Shown piece by piece: positions 44,673 to 55,374 of a stretch of 64,000 nt of DNA. Position numbers and translations under genes: made by a program. Location: positions 127,501 through 191,500 of the forward strand of contig WBZZ01004536.1 in NCBI GenBank assembly GCA_019918135.1, in the 5' to 3' direction. Source of the stretch: Paulinella micropora (taxonomy: Eukaryota; Cercozoa; Imbricatea; Euglyphida; Paulinellidae). The stretch's first letter is position 1; every line of letters starts with the position of its first letter. The notes under the pieces are model-generated. The model saw only the letters and a program-made list of their open reading frames with translations, made no database searches and was not told the DNA's origin.

Positions 44673-45120
44673 TTGAACAAGATGGTGCGAAATATTCTCC
44701 CGTGGCATTATCCATTTGATTATCGCAAGCAGGCACAGATTTGTGTTAATGAAATACTTTCTGGTAGGACTAAAAAGGAATGGAATGAAGACAATAAAGA
44801 ACATGTAACAGAAAGAATGAAAAAATATAGAGAAGCAAACAAAGAATACATAGCAAAATTAAACAAAGAATGGAATGAAAAAAAGAAAGAACATGTAGCA
44901 GAATATAAGAAAAATATAAAGAAGAGAATAAGGATTATTTTAAACATATTGACAAAAAATGGAGAGAAGCAAATAAAGAATACTTAACAGAAAAGCAGAA
45001 GGAATATTATGAAAAAAATAAACAAACTCTTCTGGAAAAAATAGATTGCGGAATTCAGCAATAATTCAATGTGAATGTGGAAGAAGTATTAGAAAGATAG
45101 CATTCAGAAACATATAAATC
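44673..45120 (+). pseudogene. charged-repeat protein region (YREANKEY type)
   Basis: The sequence contains repeated blocks such as KKYREANKEYIAKLNKEWNE and KKKEHVAEYKK, then a Cys-containing segment. These Lys/Glu/Asn repeats recur in several small proteins of large DNA viruses, often C-terminal to nuclease or DNA-binding domains. Related blocks are in the TIR-encoded protein. Broken. Confidence 0.4.
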
Positions 45121-45148
45121 TGAAATTCATTATGACGATATGATCGGA

Positions 45149-45511
45149 TTATCCGCTTTTGGTTTTTAATTTATTTTTGGAGACGGACAGATTATCCCAA
45201 TAAGAAGCGTAAGCACGCCTATAAACGTGTTTGGCATTAGCACAACTGATTGTCGGGTCGCTCAATCTAACAACACACAAAATGATTATGCTACATATAA
45301 CTGCCATCTGAACAGCATATTTAATTAATCTTGCATCTGTCCTTTCTTTAAAGCAACAACATCGCCACTCATCGTTTATCTCGTGATCTAATTTTTTTGG
45401 GTCTTTTTTCAATTCTTCTTCTATACAGCAAGACTTTAATTCGGGAGTTAGTTCGCCATCCATATCCATAATAGGCGGCGATATATGAAGTCTAGTTGTA
45501 TTATTAGACAT
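45149..45511 (-). CDS. Cys-rich single-pass membrane protein
   Basis: 120 residues, starting MSNNTTRLHISPPIMDMDGE. There are Cys clusters (KSCCIEEE, WRCCCFKE) before a hydrophobic segment, YAVQMAVICSIIILCVVRLS, at about residues 65-84. A C-terminal part with ANAKHVYRRAYASYWDNLSV follows. Topology suggests a tail-anchored-like protein of the virion or infected-cell membrane. It is the convergent neighbour of the charged-repeat region. Confidence 0.55.
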   Translation of the reverse strand: MSNNTTRLHISPPIMDMDGELTPELKSCCIEEELKKDPKKLDHEINDEWRCCCFKERTDARLIKYAVQMAVICSIIILCVVRLSDPTISCANAKHVYRRAYASYWDNLSVSKNKLKTKSG

Positions 45512-45543
45512 TAGTGAAAACGACTGCTCTGATTTTCAGAAAG

Positions 45544-48500
45544 CTACTTAGATAGATCTTCTATAATAAGCATGAGATTATTATTTTGTTTTTCTAAATT
45601 AACTACCTTTTCTGATAATTGTTGAACGGCCTTAATTAATGGTGCTATAAACTCGGAATAACCTATACCATAACCGACATCACCACTATCAACACTTTTA
45701 ACATCTTCTGGATTAACACTCACACCTTTCAATTCACATTCTTTTCTTTGCTTTGGACACGGAACCATAATTGTTTCTTTTATAAAACCGCCAAAATCTA
45801 GCATATTCATTTCTGTTAATACGATTTCTAATTCCTGTGCTATCAAACCCGTTCTCTGTTTCTTGTTGTCGTCAATCATACGATAGAAGACTAGATTTAA
45901 CTTATTAATAAAATCTAAGCCTAAACACTCTTTTATATCTTCTTTTTTTCTCCTGTCTGAATATTGAATTGAATTAGACAATACCCATAATTGACCATCG
46001 CTTGCTTTCAAAGACATTAAAGCAGTATTTGAACTATTCTCCCATATGAACCCACTCGTTGAAGAATTATTCACTCTAAATCTAATAGCATAAGAAGTTA
46101 ATCCTCCGCCTACTCCTCCTGCTGGTGCTGTTCCTCCATTTAATGCTTTATTTGCTCCAGACTGAGACATATAAATCCCCCATGCTGAATCAGCAGTATC
46201 CCATACAAATATTCCTCTCGCATTCGTCCCATCTGTTTGTCCTTGAATTCCTATTTTCGCTCCATTATTAGTTGTGGTCGTTAGCAACCCAGAATATGTA
46301 ATTCCCGCACTAGCCGTTATTAATCCACTCGCCGTTATTGCATTTGTTGTTAATAAGCCTGCTGTATCAAGCTCACGAGCCACAGACCAACGAACAGCAG
46401 TCCCAGCACTTTTCCCACTATCATACCAAAATCTAAGTTTGTTGGAAAATTTATTAATTAAAAAGTTTGAACTCACATAACTTGATTTCCATCCCGCGCC
46501 ATCTAAATAAGCATCAACACCCATATTTATGCTATTATGTCCTAAATTAAATAGTCCAAATGTAGGATATATATCTTCTGTTGTAATCGCTTGTATGTGT
46601 GCTCCAGCAGTATTATTATTAAAAGTCCCATACAATTCTAAACCCGCTGTTGTTCCTATTCCTTTTGTTGTGTTTCCTATAATTATTAGTTTGCCTGTTG
46701 CTGTTGTTATTTTATCGCTTGCCGTTAATGTGGTTGTAGTCATGCCAGCAGTTGAAGTGATTGTTCCAGCACTTGTTATGTTGTTTGAGTTCATATCTAA
46801 GTTCCCATAAAATCGCATACCACCAGCATTGTTAAAACGGACAATGTCAGATGAAGCACTTTTATTGTTCAAAAGTTTTGAAATATAAAGACCTGCTCCT
46901 TTTACATCAAATGCTACATTCGTGAATACATAACCTCTTTGGTTCGCGGTTCCACTTGTAGCAGTATTTAGAGTAAACAAGAAATATTGATAATCACCAG
47001 TTGTCTGCGAAAAGAATATAACTCCTCAATTTCGGTTTAATATCCTCGCCCCATTATATGTTATATTTCCACCATTAATGATAACTTGATTATTAAAATC
47101 AGCCGTTTGTGTTAGAGTTAGATATTTTATCGTAGTGCTAGTGCTCGTCCCGTTGAATGTTTTTATTCCTGTTATTGTTTGGTCTCCTGTTAGTTTCACA
47201 CAATTGCCATCCAGATGTTGCCTATTTACCGCTTCATTGGCATTTTGTGGTGCTCCTAGATTAACAATCCGACTACTATTACAATCTAAGCCAGTAGCAT
47301 TAAACCACGAAACAATCGTCCCATCAATAATAAAACTTATTTTTTTCGCAGAAATTTCAAAGTTGTAATATGTTGCAGTTTTCATATCCAAACTAGCATT
47401 TGACCCGATATTACTGGTAGAATTAAAAACGATGAATGTGCCCTTTGTTGTTGAATTTATTGAATTCCCAGTCATTTCAACACCACTGCTATATGTCTTA
47501 ATTCCTGCTATGGTTTGGTTTCCTGTTAGTTTCACATTTTGCCCGTCTTTTGTATCAACATAACTTTTATTTGCTCCATCTGTTGAAGCGGAAGGGTCTG
47601 CCAAGTTTGTTATTTTGTTGTTATTCAAACTTAACGTTGTTCCAGTTGCGGTTATAATTAAAGTATTACCTGAATATAACTCTACATATGAACCAGTTAT
47701 TTGTATCGGATACCAAGTCGCTGTTGCTGTTTTTTGTGATGCAATCATTCCTATTTTTGTATCAAAGGCAATACCAATACCATGAAAAGAAGTAGGATTG
47801 GATGAACCACTTACTTCTAAAGTTGATGTAAATTTTTTTTCCCTGCTATGGTTTGGTCTCCTGTTAGTTTAACCACCGAAGTATCAAGAACAGAAACATC
47901 AACACCATCAACAAGATTTACATTTGTTATGCTTTGGCTTTTCATATCAATCCCCGCACTGGCATTTATTATACTGCTAAATGTTTTAATTCCTGCTATG
48001 GTTTGGTCTCCTGTTAGTTTAACCACCGAAGTATCAAGAACAGAAGCATCAACACCATCAACCAAATTAACATTCGTTATACTTTGCCCTCCCATATTTA
48101 ATCAAGCATTTGCCGTTATTAATCCACTCGCTGTTATTGCTTTCGCGGTTAATAAACCTGCTGTGTCAATTTCTATGGCTGTAGCCCAGAAAACGGGGTC
48201 TCCAACGACATTTCCACTACCATATAAAATTTTTAATTTGTCATTATATTTATAAATCATAAAGTTTGAATTTGCGTAACTTGATTCCCATCCAACAGAA
48301 CCCATATAAGCATCAAAGGCTAAACTTATAGTATCGTGTTGTAAATTGATTAATTAAAAAGTAGGATAATTGTCTTGTGATGTAATTGCTTGCATATGCG
48401 CACCACCAGTGAAATCACCATAATTACCGTACAATTCTAAACCACCAGTCGCACCCATTCCTTTTGTTGATCTGCCTATGATTATTGGTTTCCCATACCA

Positions 48501-49094
48501 TGTTGATATTTTGTCAAATAATAAATATTTTAGCCCCTGCTATGGTTTGGTCTCCTGTAAGTTTAACCACCGAGCCATCAAGAACAGAAACATCAATGCC
48601 ATCAACAAGATTTACATTTGTTATGCTTTGCCCTCCCATATTTAATGTTTTCGTCATATTGAAAATTCCATCTAATCTTAGAAAGGGTGATGTCGTATTT
48701 CTCCATTGCCCTGTGCTATAAATAAGCAATTGATTGCTGTTGGGTGTGCCTGTTATTGTTACATCCGTTAATTTATCTAATTCAAAGTCGCTTATATGAC
48801 TTGAAGATAATGTAGCAAATGAAGTATTGCCCAACCCATCTGTTTTAATACTTGATTAGCCGTGCCGTCCGCTAATGGTAAATCGTATTCGTTATTAATT
48901 GACACATAACCAGTATCAGATATTAACAAAGAGGAGTTATTATTTCGCGATGATATTGTTATGTCGTCAGTCCTTGCTTGTATTGAGTTTGCTTCAATAT
49001 GATCGCCATATAATACTCCATCAATTTCTAAATTCTCATCCACTATGACAGAGCCGTAAAAATGATATGTCCATGGATTGCCCAAATGGTTCAT
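45544..49094 (-). pseudogene. long fibre protein with S74 intramolecular chaperone
   Basis: The region spans about 1,180 codons starting MNHLGNPWTYHFYGSVIVDE. The shaft is built from repeated blocks with QSITNVNLVDGVDVSVLDTS and VVKLTGDQTIAGIKTF, near-identical at several places (about 47,850-48,090 and 48,540-48,640). The C-terminal end has YSDRRKKEDIKE, FYRMID and TGLIAQELE followed by a coiled coil. This is the peptidase S74 domain that trimerises phage and viral fibres and then cleaves itself off at the conserved Ser-Asp. Host attachment is the likely role. Broken in several places. Confidence 0.8.
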
Positions 49095-49143
49095 AATTTA
49101 ATAGAATTATTTTATATCGTAGAATATATAGTTTCAAAAAAAT
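49095..49143. promoter_or_regulatory. 49-bp divergent AT-rich promoter
   Basis: Between the divergent starts of the fibre and the MNIFG protein lies only AT-rich DNA with TTTTATATC and GAATATATAG tracts. Confidence 0.4.
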
Positions 49144-49787
49144 ATGAATATATTCGGCCGATCGCAAGAACAGCAGTCAATAGATACTAAAACTATTGCC
49201 GTCACTGCTACTCCAACACTGACACGAGTTATTCAAAATGTGTATAACTCTACAGCACTCAGATCCGCAATGACTGGCACATCATTTACAACTCTTGACA
49301 CATCGGAAGTTGGTAGCAAAACGATATCCAATTTAGCAGTTGGTCAGTATATAATTGTCTCTTTTTCGGGCTGTTTAACAATGGCGGCAAATCCAGTGGG
49401 CAATGGGTCTTTTCAATTTCAATATTATTTTGATGATGGTAAATATGCTTATAGTCTTGAAACTGAAATAACTGATTATTTTCCTGCTTTTAGCAACGAG
49501 GAGTTTGGTTGTGAATGGATTATTCAAAAGACAACAACAACACAAGTTCTTTTGGCGTGGGATATTACAACCCCCAGCAATGATATAAGCGGACAAACGG
49601 TTAAAAAACGGGTCGTATTGAAACTTATCCAACTAACAGAATTTATGTAACCTGCGCAGAAGGCGCGGACATTTCATTAAATGTTTATTATAAATCAAGA
49701 AATGCCGACAAGCCTATTTCATTCAACCCATCATTTTTCAAAATTGATGTTATGAAGGATATAGCACTAACCGCCGCTTACACATGA
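49144..49787 (+). pseudogene. virion structural protein with MNIFG start
   Basis: It starts MNIFGRSQEQQSIDTKTIAV. Beta-rich sequence follows (NLAVGQYIIVSFSGCLTMAA, FQFQYYFDDGKYAYSLETEI, VVLKLIQLTEFM) and further related sequence runs to about 49,787. Its first residues resemble the protein at 35,156, and both lie divergent to another gene. A jelly-roll or fibre-head fold is possible. I do not recognise a family. Confidence 0.45.
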
Positions 49788-50429
49788 AACCTGTCATAAA
49801 TATCTTTTAGTGTCGTGCGTTTGCCCTCGTGTTGAGATAAAACATCGCGGAAAAATGTCTTATAATCTAACTTACCATATTTAAGAATAGGGCGTTGGTC
49901 TGGTGGTATGTGTGCGTATCTACTCTCGTGCCATTTCTTCATATCCTCCTGCATTGTCGTGCGGTCTTCCACTTTCATGTACAAGAAATTAATCGGGTCT
50001 TTTGATAATTTCAAATGTGCCGTTATTATTTCATAGCAACTATACCCGTTCTCGGGCGGATTTCGCTTTGCTTTAATCGGTGTTTTCCTCTCATTTAGCG
50101 CTTCTAAAACTAGCATTTCTTTTTTGGTCAGTTCTTCTCCCACATTGGTCTTGATGTCGATGATACCAGTCTCCTTCAAAATCACTTTCTTTAAAGGGCG
50201 TATATACTTCTATCGTTTCTGGTTCGTCATTAAAAACGATGTTCTTCATCGTATTAACGGAAGGTAATAAAACTTCAACATTATCACCCTCTGGTTTTTG
50301 TTCGGGTCGGTATTTTTCGTAAAATGCGATAATTTCAGGTTTGAGCGATTTGCTTGTTGGCAGTTTTATGTCGCTACTTAAATGAGTCCATTTTTCTATT
50401 TGACTTAGGTAATCTTTTTTAGTTGCCAT
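49778..50429 (-). pseudogene. unidentified protein region downstream of the helicase
   Basis: The start at 50,429 (MATKKDYLSQIEKWTHLSSD) follows a TTATATATATAAC tract. The encoded sequence includes KSLKPEIIAFYEKYRPEQKP early and KKEMLVLEALNERKTPIKAK, then KYGKLDYKTFFRDVLSQHEG near the end. Lys/Glu-rich, mostly helical; no domain is recognised. It is on the same strand as, and directly downstream of, the primase-helicase, suggesting a replication-linked role. Not fully intact. Confidence 0.4.
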
Positions 50430-50475
50430 GTTATATATATAAGCATAACAAAAAAAATATCCGTTTTTATATTGT

Positions 50476-52904
50476 TTATTCATCGTCATCATCGTCATCA
50501 TCAAAAGCCCATTCATTATCACCATAAATAACCTTCCATTGATTTTTACATTCTTCTAATGTTGGTAAATCTACGTATTTAATTCTTACACCTGCTTCTG
50601 TTGTTTTCTTCTTTTCTACCACACCTGGCATCAGTTTTCTAAGACTAGTCCAGAAACTAACCCGTGAAGTGTGCGGGTCATTCGCATTTGCTTTATACGC
50701 ATCGTATAATGCTTCTTTTGAAATATCTTTACCAAAATGAATTTCTGGAAAGTCTTTCGTAATATATCCTAAGTTTAAGCAATCCAACCACCACTTTCTC
50801 AACTTTGAAAGGGATTTCACTTTTTGTTCTCGTAGTCCCTTCGTAATGATTGTTTCGCGATCGTTAAACTCGCTGAGGTCTCTTTCAAGGAGAAACTTTG
50901 CCAGTCGTTGCCTGTCAATAGATCTAATATCCGCAAGTACTTTTCTCTTTTCGTCTGTTTTCATAAGTGCTAGTTCATCAGAAACTTCAAGGACGAGCCA
51001 TCGTTGCTCAGTAGTGCCCGCTGGCACTACCCATTCTTCGTTTGAAGCAAGGAGTAGGAATAACATATTTTCTAATGTTAGATTTGGTAAATATTTTTGT
51101 TTAAGAGTGAGCGTGTTTTCTGATACGAGTTTCTTAATTGTTCCCGCTCGTTCTTTATCACCGCCCCAAACCATTTCGTCCATAAATACTACGATTGCTT
51201 TTGCGAGTTGCGCATTGAAATCGCCTAATATTTCTCTAACGTCGGACGGCTGGAAGTAATAATCGGCATCTATTATGTCTTTGAATATTTCAAGAATAAT
51301 ACCCTTTCTGCTCGTTCAGTGCTTGCCAAAACTAATGATAAGTGTAGTTTTTGCCACGGCTTTTGGTAAATGCTCGCAAACATATCAAGCACCTTTTTAT
51401 ATATGTCCTGCCTTCCCCCACACCATCTGTTTAGGATATGTTGAAAGAATGCTTCATTTTTTTCTTCTTCTGCCGTGAATGATTTCACGTCTTCTAATGT
51501 GTCCGCTGGAATTTCAAAACCCTTAAACAAGTTATAAAACCCTTGTTTGTCGTTATCAAAGTATGCCTTCATTTACTTCGCGTCTTCTCGGGTGCGTAGT
51601 CCATATTTTATACAAATCAACAACATTCAATTTGGCGGGGTTTTTGCCAAGTGCTATCCAGTCCTCCTTTGATAGATTGGTCTTTACTCTTTTGTTTTTG
51701 AAGAATGATTCCATTGCTGATTCCGTCTTATAGCGGAATACCTTCTTGCCTTTGGAATCAACATATTCTTCAATTATAGTCGGCTTTGCCAAGTTAGCAA
51801 AAGTGTATGATTCATTCATCCAAGCCAAAGCAGTGTCTATCAACTCTTTGAATTTTTTTATACTATTACATTCGCTGGCGAGTCGGCGCATGTCATCAAT
51901 CGTGTTGATATTACGGACGATAGGGGGCGATAATTCGTGAATTTTCATGCCTTTACCCTCGCAACTACTATCGTGGCAGTAGAAATACAGCCCTCTCTTC
52001 TCCATACTACATAGCAATTGTCGCTGTTATTTTCTTCCCCGTTTATAATACATACTCGTGTCCCTATGGTTTTTAAAACAACATTCTCTTTTATTTCAAC
52101 AATTTCTACATTTGGTATTTTGCTGAGTATAATTTCGCGTATTTCGTCCAATGTAATATGCTGATATCGCTTCAAAGTTGTATATTCAGGAATTTTGACA
52201 TCGTAAAACGTATTGCCATCGGGGCGCATAATCAAATACTCGTCAATTTCCACATCTTGTAGCAGTTTCAAGGTGTTTGTTTTTGGGGTGTATGAATACG
52301 GAAGCAAAACACGATCGCTATCCTCTTTATGAGAGTAGATAGTGCGGAAAGCCCTGTTTTTGTTATAGACGGAAATATCAAGTATGGTTCGCAATTCAAT
52401 ATTCTTGTCGGCTCGTTCAAACGTGAAACAGAGGTCGGGATAATCTTTTTCAATCAATACTTCCACATACTTCCAAAACTCTTTTTGTGTTTCGCAGTTT
52501 TTAAACACCAAGCCGTTATCATAAGAAAAATGGCACGACATTTTACCATTCTTGCTTGCATCCAAGTATTTGGCTTTTTTGGGATTATACTTCAAACACA
52601 CATTAGTAAATACATTTTCCATAAGCGTGTTCCACCGCTCATACATTCTTTCTCGTGAGATTGATAATTCATCGCCATCAATGTCGGCAAACATTCGTTG
52701 GGGTTTGTTTTCCATTAATACGTCATAGTATTGCTTTTGGTCAGCGGGCGTTTTTTCAATCAATTCAATGAAATCCTCTTGAGATGAAACAGTTGCGAAT
52801 TGTTTATTCCCCCACTTGATAAGAACCGCATCAAGTGGTTTATCTCTCAGTGCTTCTTCTTGTTTCCAATACCATTGTCCATTGGTCAGTGTCGGCGCGG
52901 TCAT
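50476..52904 (-). pseudogene. primase-helicase (AEP-type primase with SF3/D5-like helicase)
   Basis: Start MTAPTLTNGQWYWKQEEALR at 52,904. The N-terminal part shows primase motifs: FADIDGD (the DxD metal site, residues 72-78) and SCHFSY (SxH, residues 123-128). A zinc-type GLYFYCHDSSCEGKG segment follows, and then an SF3/D5-like helicase with a VVFMDEMVWGGDKERAG Walker-B region and LLASNEEWVVPAGTTEQRWL, the typical SF3 motif C and arginine-finger area. It ends in an Asp-rich tail. Such fusions prime and unwind viral DNA in PLVs and virophages. It is the main replication protein here, since no polymerase was found. Broken. Confidence 0.8.
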
Positions 52905-53041
52905 ATATAGTCGCTCGGATCCTTTTTATAAAAATAAATTAATTATTCTATATATCCGTATATCCATGTATGATGTTGTCCTTAATAGGAAATAATAATT
53001 TTTTATATATCGTTATGACAAAAAAAAACTTCTTTCTTTTC

Positions 53042-53554
53042 TTACTTATTCAAGCACCCGCATTTAATAAATCCTTTGTATTGTCCGCAATGTTCGCAAT
53101 ACTTCAATCTATTTATTAAGCAGGCTTTGTGATAATACTTGTCCCTATTTGGATACTTTTCCACTACCTTTTTTGGAATCGCCCTATTGCTTTTACAATA
53201 GCAACAGAATTTAATGTTTGGATTGTCAATAGTGCGGATGAGCAATGACAGGTCTTCGTTCATTTTGTCGTTCTCAAACCGCTTGATACATTCAGAGCCT
53301 AGCACCATTTCGTTTCCGTTTTTTATGTTTTTCGTGATGTAATTCTTTGTAATCTCGTGTGAGCAACAACAATATTGTTCTTCCCCTTTTTCTATACGAT
53401 CTACAAGTTTCCAGTCGGCCGTGTTCCACTTTCCATCGGGCGAGATGAATGAAACGGCATTGACTAGATTTAGAAAATAATTTCCATTCACGTAATCCAA
53501 ATGGAGTTGCAAGTCTTCATATGTCCAATACGATCGGCGGTGAGAGGTGTCCAT
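53042..53554 (-). CDS. double zinc-binding protein (giant-virus type)
   Basis: 170 residues, start MDTSHRRSYWTYEDLQLHLD. The middle has EEQYCCCSHEITKNYITKNI followed by a NGNEMVLGSECIKRF segment. This C(C)CxH...NIxNGxxxxxGxxCIxRF pattern is one I know from proteins of giant viruses and some phages. The C-terminus adds further Cys pairs (FCCYCKSN, YCEHCGQYKG) that form a zinc-ribbon-like unit. It is probably a DNA- or RNA-binding regulator. The upstream tract TATTATATAAACC supports the start. The frame looks whole. Confidence 0.6.
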   Translation of the reverse strand: MDTSHRRSYWTYEDLQLHLDYVNGNYFLNLVNAVSFISPDGKWNTADWKLVDRIEKGEEQYCCCSHEITKNYITKNIKNGNEMVLGSECIKRFENDKMNEDLSLLIRTIDNPNIKFCCYCKSNRAIPKKVVEKYPNRDKYYHKACLINRLKYCEHCGQYKGFIKCGCLNK

Positions 53555-53595
53555 GGTTTATATAATAGTATATATATTTTTATATATAAAATAAA

Positions 53596-53823
53596 TTATA
53601 TATTGTTTAATATGTTATTACGAAACGCCCTTAATTCAAGCGATTCCGCTTTTTGTTTTTTGTATTTCTCCTTCCGCAGTAATTTTATCCTCTCTTGGTT
53701 CTTATAATAGTATGCCTTCGCGTTTGCTCTATTCTTATCAGGGTGAGTCTTCAAAAATGCTTTCGCCCTTTCCCTTCTCCGTTGAATAATTTCTTCCCTA
53801 GTGAATTGAGGTGTCCTTGGCAT
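53596..53823 (-). CDS. small basic protein
   Basis: Seventy-five residues, MPRTPQFTREEIIQRRRERA onward, strongly basic and helical (NANAKAYYYKNQERIKLL-type repeat). Its composition is like the charged-repeat proteins elsewhere in the element. A DNA-binding or packaging role is plausible. The start is preceded by an ATTATATATATAAGAG tract. Confidence 0.5.
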   Translation of the reverse strand: MPRTPQFTREEIIQRRRERAKAFLKTHPDKNRANAKAYYYKNQERIKLLRKEKYKKQKAESLELRAFRNNILNNI

Positions 53824-53886
53824 TATGTCTCTTATATATATAATTATATTATTTTAATTATTTTAAATAGAAAATTCATCCGTCTT

Positions 53887-55105
53887 CAAAAATACAAAAA
53901 CGCGGTTGAAAACGACTCGGCCACCTGAGTGTGATATTGAGCAGGCTAAGTGAGACAATTCGTCTTAGTATTAATGAAGGCCGACCTGGCCTAGGCCGAC
54001 CCCCCTGGCTGGAAATATTATTTTACATCTTGTAATAAAACGGGAGAGGAAGAAAAATTTTCCATTTCTTAATAAAAGGTCGGACAGGTAGGACAGGTGT
54101 AATACGAAGAAGAATTATATAATAAATATTGAAATTTAATAACCGAAAAGTGGCCGACCTTTCAAAAACCGACTCGGCCGTGGCCGACCTTAAGGTCGGA
54201 CAGCAACAGGAGAAGATATTTTTCACTCACCCTGCTCTTATATTCATCCTGTTGAATTATATATTAAGTATTACTATACATCGTACATATATAATGAGTT
54301 CTACCATAGAAGAGATAAAGGTGGTGTTCAACCTTCCTGATCCAAAGAGGCAACGATATAGGGCAAAGTATGTGGAAAATAATAAGGACAAAATTAGAGA
54401 GCATCAAAGGAAATACAGAGAAGCAAACAAGGATAAGATAAATAACAACGACGGGAATATTACAGGAAAAATAAGGATAAGATCCAAGAGCAACAAAGAA
54501 ATACAGAGAAATTAATAAAGTAGTATTGGATAAATACAAAGGGGAATATCTCAAACAGATAGAAAAAGAGAAACAAACAGATCCTAATGTTGAATATTTA
54601 AAAACCCTCCAATTCTAAAATAATATCGTTATGGCTGAGCCGGTGCCACCAATTTTGGTCAAAAAAGGAAAAGGATAAAATATTCCAGAATTCTAGAAAA
54701 TTCTATTTCCGCGAATATCACCAGCAACACCCCAACACCGCGGTGTTGGGCTGTTTGTAGGCTAAAAACAGAAAATCAGAATTCTGTCTGGACAAGTTTT
54801 TCATTGGAAACCATGTCTCTAATTCCGCGAGAAAATATTTTTCTTTTGTATGTTTCATATGTATCCCCCCTACCCCCCCCCCCCCCTTCCCCCCATTTTT
54901 TGAGTGATGATCATTTATGTATCCACGACTTGTCCAACAGCAAAGTATGAAACAAGCCTTAAAAATATGAAAAACCAACATTTGACACATAGAAAACATA
55001 CATAGAAAACAAAAAAGTGTCAAATGTTTAACATAAATTTATCAAACTAAGCACATTAAGAGAGATTTAGACGAAAAGACACATAAACCATATACACGCA
55101 GTTTA
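53887..55105 (-). repeat. right terminal inverted repeat of the PLV
   Basis: This is the inverted partner of 32,308-33,521, about 1,219 bp, with about ten substitutions and a longer C run near 54,880. The high identity means either recent insertion or recent gene conversion between the ends. Confidence 0.92.
54294..54515 (+). CDS. small charged protein encoded inside the right TIR
   Basis: Its predicted 73 residues match the protein at 32,893-33,114 exactly, in the opposite orientation. Both copies point outward, toward the ends of the element. The upstream ATATTAAGTA...ATATATA tract would act as promoter. Confidence 0.55.
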   Translation: MSSTIEEIKVVFNLPDPKRQRYRAKYVENNKDKIREHQRKYREANKDKINNNDGNITGKIRIRSKSNKEIQRN

Positions 55106-55127
55106 TATATATTTTTATGAAATAAAA

Positions 55128-55306
55128 ATATGGTTTATGTGTCTTTTCGTCTAAATCTCTTAATGTGCTTAGTTTGATAAATTTATGTTAAACATTTGAC
55201 ATTTTTTTGTTTTCTATGTATGTTTTCTATGTGTCAAATGTTGGTTTTTCATATTTTTAAGGCTTGTTTCATACTTTGCGGTTGGACGAGTCGTGGATAC
55301 ATAAAT
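55128..55306 (+). repeat. extra inverted copy of the TIR end outside the element
   Basis: About 179 bp match the reverse complement of 54,913-55,093 with only a few differences (one 2-bp gap, three substitutions). With the TIR end it forms a palindrome with arms of about 180 bp and a central spacer of 34 bp (55,094-55,127). It breaks off after GTGGATACATAAAT into a TA-rich tract. Confidence 0.9.
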
Positions 55307-55374
55307 ATATATTATATATATATATATATAAGTTATATATAACTAATACAAATCACTAGGACACATGATATCAA
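55307..55374. repeat. (TA)n tract
   Basis: TA-rich simple sequence (to about 55,340) followed by a short spacer before the next palindrome cluster. Confidence 0.7.

Larger units (their letters stand above)
32308..55105. mobile_element. endogenous Polinton-like virus (PLV), fossil
   Basis: The limits are set by terminal inverted repeats (32,308-33,521 and 53,887-55,105). The contents are a tyrosine recombinase, primase-SF3 helicase, packaging ATPase, capsid and penton parts, PLA2-like virion protein, S74-tipped fibre, GIY-YIG nuclease and small proteins. There is no protein-primed PolB, retroviral-type integrase or Ulp1-like protease that I can see, so a PLV fits better than a classical Polinton/Maverick or an adintovirus. 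A virophage is the main alternative. TIR identity near 99% points to recent insertion. It is broken in about ten or more places and internally rearranged. Codon use and AT content differ from the flanks. Confidence 0.9.

Noticed and set aside
32308-55105. Classical Polinton/Maverick
   Set aside because: No protein-primed PolB, retroviral-type integrase or Ulp1-like protease could be found; the recombinase and primase-helicase point to the PLV class instead.
32300-55111. Target-site duplication of the viral element
   Set aside because: The bases outside the two TIR ends (CTCTGT and TATATA) do not match; no convincing duplication was found.
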